From Shinella sp. SUS2 (lineage in GTDB: Bacteria; Pseudomonadota; Alphaproteobacteria; Rhizobiales; Rhizobiaceae), in contig NZ_KQ410723.1 in NCBI RefSeq assembly GCF_001262505.1, forward strand, positions 310,001 through 374,000: 64,000 nt of DNA, written 5' to 3'. Shown here piece by piece: positions 8,388 through 16,930 of the stretch. The translations under genes were made by a program, and so were the position numbers. Position 1 is the first letter of the stretch. Every line of letters starts with the position of its first letter. The notes under the pieces are model-generated. The model worked only from the letters and a program-made list of their open reading frames with translations, was not told the origin of the DNA and made no database searches.

Positions 8388-8424
8388 GCCGAAGCGATTT
8401 CGCTTCGGCTGGAACGGCTCTAGC
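8388..8424. repeat. dispersed rhizobial palindromic repeat (hairpin copy)
   Basis: A perfect 9-bp stem with ATTT loop at 8388-8409, followed by CTGGAACGGCTCTAG. It matches the style of the GAGCNNTTCCAG..GAAGCG intergenic repeats found at 20569, 32397 and 43902. It sits directly downstream of the cupin gene and may also help to end that transcript, although there is no T run. Confidence 0.5.
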
Positions 8425-8953
8425 GAAAAAGCCGCTCCACATAATCCCGCCCGAGCCCGACCTTCTCATAGTGGTCACGACAGAGGGCAATGTAGTTGTG
8501 CACGTCGAAGAAGCCGTCCGGCTCACCCTTGTCGTCGAGCCAGATCAGCGGCCCCTTGACCTGGAAGAACACTTTCATCGGTTGCTCGTGCTCATAGGCG
8601 ACGAGCGTGTGGCCCTCGCCGGGCGTCTCGTAGACGAAATCGCCGGCCGTCGCCGTCCAGTCGTGCTCCAGATAGCCCCACTTGCCCGATATCGTGTAGG
8701 CGAAGACCTCATGCGGGTGGTAGTGGCGGTTCACCAACCCCGCCTTCTTCGCCATCAGGATATCGCACCACTTGTTCTGCGTCGGCGAGATCCACAGCGG
8801 ACGGGAGGAGACGGTCTCGGTGAAGGGCACGTAATAGCGCTCGTCGTCGGTCGGCGCATTCTGGAGATAGACCTCCGGCTGGGCGTCCGGCTGGAACACC
8901 GTGTCGATCGGCTTCAGATCCTTCCAGAATTCGTTCTTTGCAAGCTCGGGCAT
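8420..8953 (-). CDS. cupin dioxygenase, 2,4'-dihydroxyacetophenone dioxygenase-like
   Basis: 177-residue single-domain cupin. The metal site is expected at His77, His79 and His115 (NRHYHPHE, GEGHTL), the three-His pattern of 2,4'-dihydroxyacetophenone dioxygenase, which splits that compound into 4-hydroxybenzoate and formate. The start at 8953 has GAGGAGG upstream; the frame is open further but without a ribosome site. It lies 23 bases after the ThDP enzyme gene and should be co-transcribed with it. The product 4-hydroxybenzoate would be the PobA substrate. The exact substrate is inferred from family and context. Confidence 0.75.
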   Translation of the reverse strand: MPELAKNEFWKDLKPIDTVFQPDAQPEVYLQNAPTDDERYYVPFTETVSSRPLWISPTQNKWCDILMAKKAGLVNRHYHPHEVFAYTISGKWGYLEHDWTATAGDFVYETPGEGHTLVAYEHEQPMKVFFQVKGPLIWLDDKGEPDGFFDVHNYIALCRDHYEKVGLGRDYVERLFR

Positions 8954-8976
8954 GGATTTCCTCCTCGTATGATGGT

Positions 8977-10698
8977 TCAGGCGCGGACGGCGATGTCGAG
9001 CAGCGCGAGCGTCCGCTTCGTCTCGATATGGTCGATCGCCTCGGCAAGTGCACCGGAAAGGGCGGCGCCGTCGGTGACACGTCTTGCATAGGCCCGGCTC
9101 GCCTCGGCGACCTTCACGAAATCCGGCACCGGCGAAAGCGCGGTCAGCGGCATGCGGTTGGTCTTCGCCGCATACCCGTCCGGATAGAGGCCGAGCACCG
9201 ACTGGCGCACCGCACCCCATTCGGCATTGTTGACGATAAGGACAAGGATCGGCAGTTCCAGCGCCTCGGCGATCTGATGGCAGGCGACGGGATTGGCGAA
9301 CATGTACGAGCCGTCGCCCATGGTGGCGACGATGAGCCGCTCTCGCCGCGCCAGCTGCATGCCGAGCGCGGCGGGAAAGGACCAGCCGAGGCCGCCGGAA
9401 TGCGGCTCCTGATACCAGGCCTGATGATGAGAAAGCGTCATCGGTGCCAGCGGGCAGCCGAGTTCGGAAAGCACGGTGGCATTCCGGCCCGCCAGCGCCT
9501 CGGAGAGCGTCAGGCTGACGAAATCCTTCGTCATCGGCGAGCCGCCGCCGCGCCGGGCCGCATCAAGAACGCCGGCGCGGGCCATGCGGTTGCGTTCCGC
9601 AACCGCCGTGGCACGACGTTCCGCCGTGGCGCGATGGGCGGGCAGCAGCAGGTCCATCGCCGCCTTCAGGGCCAGCAGGCCGGTATCGACATCGCCGGCG
9701 AGCGTCACGTCGGAGCGGAAGTAGCGTACCGGCTGGCGCTGGCAGAGCGGATCCTGGGCGAGCTGGATGACCTTGCAGCCGGGCCGGAGCAGATGGACAT
9801 CCGGCGACCAGGGCGCCAGCGCATCGAGGACGAGCACCACGTCGGCTGCCTCCAGCAGAGGCCCCGGATCGGCCTGTGCGGCCATCGGATGGTCCGTCGC
9901 CATGGCAAGCTGCACCGCCCAGTACTGGCAGACGGGAATGCCCCAGTCACCCGCCAGCGCCGCGAGGGCGGCAAACCCCTCGGCCGACCCGGCGCCGTGC
10001 TGCGCGAAGATAACCGGGCTCTCCGCCGCCGCCAGAAGACGCGCGGCCTCCGCAACCGCTTCGGCCGATGGCGTGGAGACGGCAGGCATCATGGTTGCCG
10101 GCGCCGCAAGGTCCTCCGTCGGGCAAGGCTGGCAGAGCACCTCGCGCGGCAGGCTCATATAGACCGGCCCGCGCGGCGTGGAATTGGCGATGGCATGCGC
10201 CCGGTCGACCATCTGCGGGATGTGCTCGGGGAAGCGCAGCTCGTCGTCCCACTTGCAGGCCTCGCGCACCAGCGCCGCCTGGTCGCGCATCTCCTGCCCC
10301 CAGCCGATCGGCACGGTGCGTGACCCCTTTCTTCCGCGCTCGGTGACCGGCGTGCGGCCGGAGAACAGGAGAACCGGGATATGCTCCATCGCGGCGTTGA
10401 TGGCGCCGATGGCGCAATTGGCGAGGCCGACATTGGTATGCGCCATCACCGCCTGGGCACGGCCGGTGGCGAGATAATAGCCGTGCGCCATGCCCATCGC
10501 CGCCGATTCATGCGGCATGACGAGCGCTTGCGGCAGGGCGATGCCCTTCGCCTCCGCCTCGGCCAGGCCCTCGATGATTGGCGGAAAATCCGTGCCGGAA
10601 TTGGCGAAGATAAAGTCGATGCCGACCGCCTTCAGTCGGGCGAGCAGCGCACCGCCCGCCGTCATTGCCGGCGCCCCGGCAAGATCGTCTTCGCCCAT
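8977..10698 (-). CDS. thiamine-diphosphate-dependent enzyme (acetolactate synthase/benzoylformate decarboxylase superfamily)
   Basis: 573 residues with the three-domain ThDP layout. The catalytic Glu is Glu64 (PHESAAMGMAHGY), and the cofactor motif runs from GDGSYMF to NNAEWG in the C-terminal domain. No regulatory subunit gene is near, so it is unlikely to be the biosynthetic acetolactate synthase. The ATG at 10698 follows GGGGAGG. A sequence matching two other PcaQ-type sites lies 100 bases upstream. Decarboxylation of an aromatic 2-oxo acid such as 4-hydroxybenzoylformate is an attractive role, but it is inference. Confidence 0.75.
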   Translation of the reverse strand: MGEDDLAGAPAMTAGGALLARLKAVGIDFIFANSGTDFPPIIEGLAEAEAKGIALPQALVMPHESAAMGMAHGYYLATGRAQAVMAHTNVGLANCAIGAINAAMEHIPVLLFSGRTPVTERGRKGSRTVPIGWGQEMRDQAALVREACKWDDELRFPEHIPQMVDRAHAIANSTPRGPVYMSLPREVLCQPCPTEDLAAPATMMPAVSTPSAEAVAEAARLLAAAESPVIFAQHGAGSAEGFAALAALAGDWGIPVCQYWAVQLAMATDHPMAAQADPGPLLEAADVVLVLDALAPWSPDVHLLRPGCKVIQLAQDPLCQRQPVRYFRSDVTLAGDVDTGLLALKAAMDLLLPAHRATAERRATAVAERNRMARAGVLDAARRGGGSPMTKDFVSLTLSEALAGRNATVLSELGCPLAPMTLSHHQAWYQEPHSGGLGWSFPAALGMQLARRERLIVATMGDGSYMFANPVACHQIAEALELPILVLIVNNAEWGAVRQSVLGLYPDGYAAKTNRMPLTALSPVPDFVKVAEASRAYARRVTDGAALSGALAEAIDHIETKRTLALLDIAVRA

Positions 10699-10798
10699 CG
10701 GAACCTCCCCGTCGTGCGGCAGCCTGCCCGCGGCCGCCGGTCTCCTCGAACCGGACGGCACAGGTCTCAGGCAGCACTCTGACAGGCAGGACAGTGAT

Positions 10799-10841
10799 GT
10801 AAAATGAAATGCCGGCCACGATACATAACGAAAGCCGTATG
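10799..10841 (-). promoter_or_regulatory. PcaQ-type regulatory site upstream of the ThDP-enzyme/cupin operon
   Basis: GTAAAATGA at 10799-10807, then 16 bases, then CATAAC (10824) and TATG (10838-10841) in the pattern CATA-N10-TATG. The same two blocks with the same spacing occur before pcaD (19557-19599) and before the second importer operon (15629-15671). It resembles the LysR layout of recognition plus activation half sites. It falls between the LivF-like stop and the ThDP gene. Confidence 0.6.
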
Positions 10842-10849
10842 AATTGCTC

Positions 10850-11566
10850 TCAGTGCAGCCCGCCGACGCCGAGCAGCGCCTCAACCGTGTGCCGGTCGGC
10901 AGCGAGCGCCGCCGGAGTGCCGGTCCAGGCGATGCGGCCGCGCTCGAGGATGATCACGTCGTCGGCGAAATCGAGCGCGCTCTGGATGCGCTGTTCGACA
11001 AGCAGGATGGTCATCTCGCCGGAGGCCGCAAGCGTACCGAACGCCGCCATCAGTTCCTCGCAGATAACAGGGGCAAGGCCCTCCAGCGGCTCGTCGAGCA
11101 GGAGCACGGAGGGTTGGCCGAGAATGGTGCGCGCCGTCGTGAGCATCTGCTGCTCGCCGCCGGAAAGCTGCGAGCCGAGGTTCCTGCGCCGCTCCTTGAG
11201 CCGAGGGAACATGGCATAGGCCTCATCGATAGCCGTGCGCGGGCGGCCCTTCAGCCCGACGAAGAGGTTTTCCTCCACCGTCAGCGTCGGGAAGACGTCG
11301 CGAGACTGCGGCACGTAGCCGAGCCCCTTCAGCGCGCGGGCGGAGCTGCCCATACCCTCGATCGCCTCTCCGCCGAGGCGGATAGCGCCACCATAACGCT
11401 TCGTCTGGCCGGCGAGCGTGGCGAAGAGCGTGGATTTTCCCATGCCGTTGCGGCCGAGCACGGCGAGCCTGCGGCCGGCATCCGCGGCAAAGGAGATATC
11501 CTCCAGAACCCGCGTCGGGCCGTAGCCGGCGGAAAGACCGGTGATTTCAAGCGACGCTGCGGGCAT
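10850..11566 (-). CDS. ABC transporter ATPase, PcaMNVWX-type (LivF-like)
   Basis: ATPase subunit, 238 residues, of the second Liv-type importer. Walker A GRNGMGKS, signature LSGGEQQ, Walker B VLLLDEPLEGLAP. I chose the ATG at 11566 because GGGAG lies eight bases upstream; an ATG two codons earlier would leave only two bases of spacing. It overlaps the LivG-like gene by 20 bases. It is last in the five-gene operon. The protocatechuate assignment rests on the neighbouring pca genes and the PcaQ-type site at 15629. Confidence 0.85.
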   Translation of the reverse strand: MPAASLEITGLSAGYGPTRVLEDISFAADAGRRLAVLGRNGMGKSTLFATLAGQTKRYGGAIRLGGEAIEGMGSSARALKGLGYVPQSRDVFPTLTVEENLFVGLKGRPRTAIDEAYAMFPRLKERRRNLGSQLSGGEQQMLTTARTILGQPSVLLLDEPLEGLAPVICEELMAAFGTLAASGEMTILLVEQRIQSALDFADDVIILERGRIAWTGTPAALAADRHTVEALLGVGGLH

Positions 11567-12311
11567 CGGCATAACTCCCGAGATAGGCCTGTCGAACACG
11601 GGCGTCCTTCGTCACCGCGTCTGGCGATCCGTCGAAGATGATCTCGCCCGCCGCCAGCACGATGACGCGCTTTGCGAAGCGGAAGACAAGGTCCATGTCG
11701 TGCTCGATCATCAGAACGGCAAGATCCGCCGGCAGATCGGCAATCGCCTGCTCGATGCGCGCTGTATCGCTCTGCGGCACGCCGGCGGCGGGCTCGTCGA
11801 GCAGCAGGACCCTGGGTTTGAGCGCAAGCGCAAGCGCGAGTTCCAGCAATCGTTGCTGGCCGTAGGCGATCTCGCTGACGCGGCGGCCGGCAAGCTGGGC
11901 GATGCCGAGCCGGGCAAGCAGCGCATGCACCTCATCCATCACGTCAGGCATGGCGCGGTGGCTGGCGAACATGCGGCCGGACCGGCCTTGGCGCTGCAGG
12001 ATGGCGAGCGCGACATGTTCCTCCGGCGTCATCTCGGAGAAGAGCCGCGTCACCTGGAAGGACCGCACGAGGCCGCGGCGCACGCGCTCCGTCGGCCCGA
12101 GGCGGGTGACATCCTCGCCGCCGAGCGTGACCGTGCCGGAATTCGGCAGGAGATTGCCGGTGACGAGGTTGACGAAAGTCGTCTTGCCGGCGCCGTTCGG
12201 GCCGATCAGCGCAACCCGGTCGCCCGGTGCCATCGATAGGGACACATCGTTGGTGACGGCGAGGCCGCCGAAGCTCCGCTTCAGGTTGCGGATATCGAAA
12301 ATCGCGTTCAT
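11547..12311 (-). CDS. ABC transporter ATPase, PcaMNVWX-type (LivG-like)
   Basis: 254 residues. Walker A GPNGAGKT near residue 37, LivG-type signature IAYGQQRLLELA, Walker B VLLLDEPAAGVP and the switch motif IEHDMD. The ATG at 12311 overlaps the end of the LivM-like gene by four bases. Compared with the LivG-like protein of the first importer, its nucleotide-binding motifs are regular. It would energise uptake together with the 10850 ATPase. Confidence 0.88.
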   Translation of the reverse strand: MNAIFDIRNLKRSFGGLAVTNDVSLSMAPGDRVALIGPNGAGKTTFVNLVTGNLLPNSGTVTLGGEDVTRLGPTERVRRGLVRSFQVTRLFSEMTPEEHVALAILQRQGRSGRMFASHRAMPDVMDEVHALLARLGIAQLAGRRVSEIAYGQQRLLELALALALKPRVLLLDEPAAGVPQSDTARIEQAIADLPADLAVLMIEHDMDLVFRFAKRVIVLAAGEIIFDGSPDAVTKDARVRQAYLGSYADARSVA

Positions 12312-13315
12312 CGGTCCTTCCTTCCGCGGCGTTCGAGCAGGGCGGCGAGCGAGCCGTAGAGCCCCTTCGGCGCGAAGAGCACCACGGCGATCAGCAGCGC
12401 GCCGACGATGGTGAGCCAGTGGAACGGATTGGCCGCCGAGACGACGTCCTCGAACCACAGAAAGGAGAGCGTGCCGATCAGCGCGCCGTAGAGCGAGCCG
12501 GTGCCGCCGAGCACGAGCATGACGAGGGCTTCGGCCGAAAGCGTGAAGGACAGGCTGTCGAGGCCGACGACCTGGGTCGAGATGGCGTTGAGTGCCCCGC
12601 CCGCCCCGGCGACGGCGCCCGAGATGGCGTACATCCGGATCAGCGTGCCGTGCACCGAGGCGCCCATGGCGCGCACGCGCAGCGGGTCCTGCTTGATGCC
12701 GCGGCAGAGCATACCGAAGGGCGAGCGCACGATCTGGCGCAGAACGACGAAGACGGCGACCAGCAGCACGATGCCGAAGACATAGGCCGTGCGGCCCCAC
12801 AGGTCGAATTGCCAGAGGCCGAAGACGGCATCCGGCATGATGCCGGCAAGACCGTCGCTGCCGCCGGTCCAGCCGGACGCCTTGTTGGCCGCCTCGTGGG
12901 CCAGATGGACGATGGCGATGGACAGCACAAGCTGCGGCAGGCCATGCGCCCGCAGAACGACGGCACCGGAGACAAGGCCGGCGAGTGCACCCGCGACCAC
13001 GCCGACGGCGAGCATGGCGATCGGATCGGTAATGCCGAAATGGGCCGCCGCGATGCCCGCCCCATAGGCCCCTGCACCAAACAGCGCGGCATGGCCGAGC
13101 GTTGCCACGCCGCAGTAGCCGGTGACGAGATCGAGCGAGAGGACCAAGAGCGCGATCGCCGTGATGCGTGTCAGCAGCGCGAGGTTGTTGGGAAAGAGGA
13201 GATAGCCGAGGACGGCGACCACAAGGATAACGAGGACCCCGATCGCATCGCGCGTCAGGCGGGCGCGGCGGTCGTGGGTGGTGGAGAGGTTGTCGGTGTT
13301 CATGGTGAGCGCCAT
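12308..13315 (-). CDS. ABC transporter permease, PcaMNVWX-type (LivM-like)
   Basis: Inner-membrane permease of 335 residues with a slightly longer cytoplasmic N-terminus than usual (about 25 polar residues before the first membrane segment). The LivM loop with GLPQLVLSIAIVHLAHEA and later LVMLVLGGTGSLYGALIG is present. The ATG at 13315 overlaps the stop of the upstream permease by one base (TGATG) and has GGA seven bases upstream; ATG at 13303 is an alternative. Confidence 0.87.
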   Translation of the reverse strand: MALTMNTDNLSTTHDRRARLTRDAIGVLVILVVAVLGYLLFPNNLALLTRITAIALLVLSLDLVTGYCGVATLGHAALFGAGAYGAGIAAAHFGITDPIAMLAVGVVAGALAGLVSGAVVLRAHGLPQLVLSIAIVHLAHEAANKASGWTGGSDGLAGIMPDAVFGLWQFDLWGRTAYVFGIVLLVAVFVVLRQIVRSPFGMLCRGIKQDPLRVRAMGASVHGTLIRMYAISGAVAGAGGALNAISTQVVGLDSLSFTLSAEALVMLVLGGTGSLYGALIGTLSFLWFEDVVSAANPFHWLTIVGALLIAVVLFAPKGLYGSLAALLERRGRKDR

Positions 13316-14178
13316 CACTTCATCCTTCCGGCAAGGCCGCGCGGGAAAATCCAGACGATGGCGATGACCGCGAGATAGAAGAAGAATTCGCCGAATTCCG
13401 GCATCAGGTAGCGCCCCGTCGTATCGATGGCGCCAAGCAGCAGGCAGGCGGCGAGCGCACCCGGAATGGAGCCCGCCCCGCCAACCGAGACGACGACGAG
13501 GAAGGTCACCATGTAGCGCAGCGCATAGTAGGGCTCGATCGGCAACAGCTCGGCGCCGACGACGCCCCCGAAGGCGGCAAGGCCGACCGCGACGGCGAAG
13601 CTGACGGCATAGACGACCTCGGTCTTCACTCCGAGGGCGGCGGCCATGGCCGCGTTGTCGACGCTCGCGCGCAACTTCACGCCGAAGGCCGTGCGCTCGA
13701 TGAAATACCAGAGGCCGAGCGCGACCGCGGCACCGCAGGCAATGACGAAGAGGCGATGCGCCGAAACCGTACGGAAGCCGAGGCTGACCGGCGCGCGCAG
13801 GCTTTCCGGCGTCGGAATGGTCTTCAGCGTCGGCCCGAAGACATAGTTGGCGATGCCGATGACGCAGAAGGTGATGCCGATGGTCATCAGCACCTGCGTC
13901 AGCTCCGGCTGGCCATAGATGCGGCGATAGAGCAGGCGCTCGACGGGAATGGCGATGAGGATGGTGCCGAAGACGGCAAGCATGACGGCAACGGCATAGG
14001 CAAGGCCGAGGTCGCGCGCGGCATAGGAGGCGATGTAGCCGCCGATCATCGCGAAGGCGCCATGCGCGAGGTTGACGACCCGCATCAGCCCCATCGTCAC
14101 CGACAGGCCGATCGAGATGACGAAGAGCACCATGCCGTAGGCGAGGGCGTCGACGCCGATGCTGAAGACCGTTTGCAT
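13315..14178 (-). CDS. ABC transporter permease, PcaMNVWX-type (LivH-like)
   Basis: 287-residue inner-membrane permease. LivH landmarks are MRVVNLAHGAFAMIGGY near residue 32 and VVSVGGAGSIPGALAA near residue 228. It is the first membrane subunit after the binding-protein gene, from which a 189-base gap with a RIME-like element separates it, the same arrangement as in the first importer. Confidence 0.88.
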   Translation of the reverse strand: MQTVFSIGVDALAYGMVLFVISIGLSVTMGLMRVVNLAHGAFAMIGGYIASYAARDLGLAYAVAVMLAVFGTILIAIPVERLLYRRIYGQPELTQVLMTIGITFCVIGIANYVFGPTLKTIPTPESLRAPVSLGFRTVSAHRLFVIACGAAVALGLWYFIERTAFGVKLRASVDNAAMAAALGVKTEVVYAVSFAVAVGLAAFGGVVGAELLPIEPYYALRYMVTFLVVVSVGGAGSIPGALAACLLLGAIDTTGRYLMPEFGEFFFYLAVIAIVWIFPRGLAGRMK

Positions 14179-14207
14179 CCAACTATCCTGCTGTGGTGGA
14201 GGAACAG

Positions 14208-14336
14208 CCCCTCATCCGGCCTGCCGGCCACCTTCTCCCCGCGAGCGGGGCGAAGGGACATGCTGCACCGTTCTCCTCAAATCTACACCGTGGTGCGGGG
14301 CACGTCCCCTCTCCCCGTCTGCGGGGAGAGGGGTAG
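14208..14336. repeat. RIME-like palindromic intergenic element
   Basis: Begins CCCCTCATCCGGCCTGCCGG, includes one hairpin with CTCCCCGCGAGCGGGG and ends in a second with CTCCCCGTCTGCGGGGAG. It lies between the binding-protein and permease genes of the second importer, in the same relative place as the copy at 2398-2514. Confidence 0.75.
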
Positions 14337-14367
14337 GAACAAGCCATTTGCCAGGCAGCAACGATTG

Positions 14368-15540
14368 TTATTTCGCCGCCGCAAGGCCGGGGTCGCCCTG
14401 CTTTTCGAAGGTCTGCACCTCCTTGTTGTAGTAGGTCCCGTCATCGGCCTTGGCCACTTCGCGCAGGTAGATGTTCTGCGTGATATGACGGCTTGCCGGA
14501 TCGATCGAAACCGGTCCGCGCGGGCTTTCCCAGGAAAGACCCTTCACGGCCTCGACCGCCTTGGCCGCATCCTGCGCGCCGCCCGTCGCCTCGATCATCT
14601 TGTAGATGACATGCATGCCGTCATACGCGCCAACCGCGGGGAAGGAGAGCTCCGCCGGATTGCCGATCGCCTTGCCGGCGGCCTCGACGAATGTCTTGTT
14701 CTCCGCTGAATCGTGTGAGACGGCATAGTGGAAGGTGGTCGTGAGACCCAGCGCCGCCTCGCCGAGCGCCGGCAGGTCGGATTCCTGCGTCAGGTCGCCG
14801 GGCGCGAAGAACTTGATGCCGCCGGCTTTCAGACCGTTCTCGTTGAAGGCCTTGACGAAGCCAAGCGTCGTCGGGCCGGAGGGCAGGAAGGCGAAGACGC
14901 CCTCGGCGCCCGAATCCTTGATGCGCTGCATGATCGGCGAGAAGTCGTTGGTCTGGAGCGGCATGCGGATCGCCTCGACAATCTCGCCGCCCGCCGCCTC
15001 GAAGCCCGCCTTGAAAGCAGCTTCCGCATCGACGCCCGGACCATAGTCGCTGACGACGGAAATGACCTTTTTGGTGCCACCGTCGAAGGCGACCTTGGCG
15101 ATCGGCGTCGAAGTCTGCCAGGTGGTGAAAGAGGTGCGCACCACATAGGGGCTCTTGGCGACGATGGCTGACGTCGCCGCGTTCATCACCACCATCGGCA
15201 CATTGGCCTGTTCGAGCAGCGGGGTCGCGGCCATCGCATCCGGCGTGAAGTAGAATCCGGCTAGGTACTGCACGCCTTCCTTGACGACGAGCTCCTGCGA
15301 CAGCGCCTTCGACTGGGCCGGATCGGCGGTCGGGATGTCGCGGTAGATCACCTCGATCGTGTCGTCGCCAACCGTGTTACCGTTCAGCGCCATATAGGCG
15401 TCGATGCCTGCCTTGAAGTTCTTGCCCTGGAGCGCGAAGGGGCCGGAGAACGGCCCGACGACGCCGACCTTGATTACATCGGCATGGGCAGCACTTCCCA
15501 TCAGCACAGCCGCCAGCGCGGCGATCGCGACATGTTTCAT
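14368..15540 (-). CDS. ABC transporter substrate-binding protein, probable protocatechuate-type ligand (PcaM-like)
   Basis: 390 residues. A signal peptide (MKHVAIAALAAVLMGSAAHA, cleavage before DVIKVG) leads into a type 1 periplasmic-binding fold of the Leu/Ile/Val family (VGPFSGPFALQGKNFKAG). The ATG at 15540 has GGGAGG upstream; the longer frame lacks support. The gene lies 140 bases beyond pcaB with a PcaQ-type site in the gap. In Sinorhizobium meliloti a PcaQ-controlled Liv-type importer (PcaMNVWX) takes up protocatechuate, so this is the likely counterpart. Confidence 0.82.
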   Translation of the reverse strand: MKHVAIAALAAVLMGSAAHADVIKVGVVGPFSGPFALQGKNFKAGIDAYMALNGNTVGDDTIEVIYRDIPTADPAQSKALSQELVVKEGVQYLAGFYFTPDAMAATPLLEQANVPMVVMNAATSAIVAKSPYVVRTSFTTWQTSTPIAKVAFDGGTKKVISVVSDYGPGVDAEAAFKAGFEAAGGEIVEAIRMPLQTNDFSPIMQRIKDSGAEGVFAFLPSGPTTLGFVKAFNENGLKAGGIKFFAPGDLTQESDLPALGEAALGLTTTFHYAVSHDSAENKTFVEAAGKAIGNPAELSFPAVGAYDGMHVIYKMIEATGGAQDAAKAVEAVKGLSWESPRGPVSIDPASRHITQNIYLREVAKADDGTYYNKEVQTFEKQGDPGLAAAK

Positions 15541-15628
15541 GTTTTCCTCCCTGAAAGGCCGGTCTCCCACCGGTGCTCGATCCTGTCCAAAACTGGATTT
15601 TTGTCAGATTGACAGATGAAACGGTAAT

Positions 15629-15671
15629 GTAAAATGAAAAAATATGGCTATTTCATAACTTAGAAATTATG
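15629..15671 (-). promoter_or_regulatory. PcaQ-type regulatory site upstream of the importer operon
   Basis: GTAAAATGA at 15629-15637, 16 bases, then CATAACTTAGAAATTATG at 15654-15671. The outer parts form TTTCATAA-N8-TTATGAAA, a good LysR-type dyad (T-N11-A). It resembles the published PcaQ consensus ATAACC-N4-GGTTAA in its left half. It starts 89 bases upstream of the binding-protein start and ends just after the pcaB stop. Confidence 0.65.
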
Positions 15672-15679
15672 AAAACACA

Positions 15680-16735
15680 TCAGGCCGCACCCAGATGCCG
15701 AACGGACGACAGCATCGTATCGGCCAGGTGAAGGGCAGCGCCGGTGGCGACCACCATCTGTGGCAGGATCATCCATTCCAGCGTCCAGGCCGCCCCGGAA
15801 CGCTCCTGTTCATGCACCATCGCCTGCGCCAGACCGCCGAGCTGTGCCGCATTGAACCGGGCAAGCGCGACCAGCCCTTCGGCGGCGACCGGGTTCTGCT
15901 TGTGCGGCATGGCGGAGGAAGAACCGCCGCCGGCAAGCGCAATCTCGTCGCCACGGTCGGCCATCAGGACGACATCCTGCCCGATCTTTCCAAGGCTGCC
16001 GGTGATGCCGGAAAGGAGGGCGGCAAGGTCCATGATGCGGTCACGCTGGCTATGCCACTGCGGGACATCTGCAAGACCGAGATTGCGGGCAAGCACGGCA
16101 CGCACGGCCGGTGCTTTCTCGCCCAGTTTCTCCAGCGTGCCCGCCGCGCCGCCGAACTGCACGACAAGCCCCTCCTCCATCAGACCCTTCAGGCGCGTAT
16201 GATGGCGCTCAAGTGGCGCACGCCAAGCGCCGACGCGGTCCGCCACGGTAATGGGGATGGCAGCCTGCATGCGGGTGCGCCCCATCAACACCCGGTCGCC
16301 GAAGGTGACGGCGAGACCATCGAGCACGCCGGTCAGCGCTTCCAGCCGGTTTTCAAGAACAGGCAAGACGCGTGAGAGGCGCAGCATCAGCCCGGTGTCG
16401 ACGACATCCTGGCTGGTCGCGCCGACATGTACATGCCGGCCATGCGGCTCGCCAACGGCGGCGCGGAGTTGGCGAACGAAATCGGGCACCACCACACCGT
16501 CGCGGGCGGTGGCGGCCCTGAGACTCGCGACATCCGGCGAGAAGCGGTGCGCGGCAGCCTCGATCGCCCCGGCGGCTTCTGCCGGGATCACACCCGCCTC
16601 TACTTCGGCCCTTGCCAGCGCCACCTCGAACGCGAGCATGGCCTCAAGCTCAGCAGCGACGGAAAACAGCGCTGCCACCGCCTCGTCGCCGAGCAGGCCG
16701 GAGAGATAGGGATGGTCGAAGGGAGAAACGGTCAT
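15680..16735 (-). CDS. pcaB: 3-carboxy-cis,cis-muconate cycloisomerase
   Basis: 351 residues. Converts 3-carboxy-cis,cis-muconate, the product of PcaHG, to 4-carboxymuconolactone. It belongs to the fumarase/argininosuccinate lyase superfamily. The family signature GGGSSSAMPHKQNP is intact near residue 265, and the second conserved region GATSQDVVDTG is near residue 106. It follows pcaG after a 195-base gap with an inverted repeat, in the order pcaDCHGB seen in other rhizobia, so it is probably the last gene of the pcaD transcript. Confidence 0.93.
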   Translation of the reverse strand: MTVSPFDHPYLSGLLGDEAVAALFSVAAELEAMLAFEVALARAEVEAGVIPAEAAGAIEAAAHRFSPDVASLRAATARDGVVVPDFVRQLRAAVGEPHGRHVHVGATSQDVVDTGLMLRLSRVLPVLENRLEALTGVLDGLAVTFGDRVLMGRTRMQAAIPITVADRVGAWRAPLERHHTRLKGLMEEGLVVQFGGAAGTLEKLGEKAPAVRAVLARNLGLADVPQWHSQRDRIMDLAALLSGITGSLGKIGQDVVLMADRGDEIALAGGGSSSAMPHKQNPVAAEGLVALARFNAAQLGGLAQAMVHEQERSGAAWTLEWMILPQMVVATGAALHLADTMLSSVRHLGAA

Positions 16736-16762
16736 GTGTCGCTCTTTTCCGATGGGAAGCGC

Positions 16763-16902
16763 GTGGATCGTCGGGTCAAGCCCGAGAATGACGGAGAGGA
16801 GGAGAGGTCACGGACCTCATGAACGATGCGGCATGCGGCGCCGTCAATCTGACTGCAAACCTCGCTTCTTTCGTCATCCTCGGGCTTGATCCGAGGATCC
16901 AC
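16763..16902. repeat. long-range inverted repeat between pcaG and pcaB
   Basis: Two 31-base arms (16763-16793 and 16872-16902) are reverse complements at 28 of 31 positions, separated by 78 bases. Each arm carries the CCTCGGGCTTGA/TCAAGCCCGAG core of a repeat common in alphaproteobacterial intergenic regions. In RNA they could fold into a long stem and set differential stability of pcaHG and pcaB messages. A shorter related sequence is at 25208-25237. Confidence 0.65.
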
Positions 16903-16930
16903 GTGGCCGGTGCCGAGCTTAGCACACAGC

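Noticed and set aside
8977..10698. ThDP enzyme as biosynthetic acetolactate synthase (ilvB)
   Set aside because: No ilvH-type regulatory subunit gene is near, and the operon partner is an aromatic cupin.
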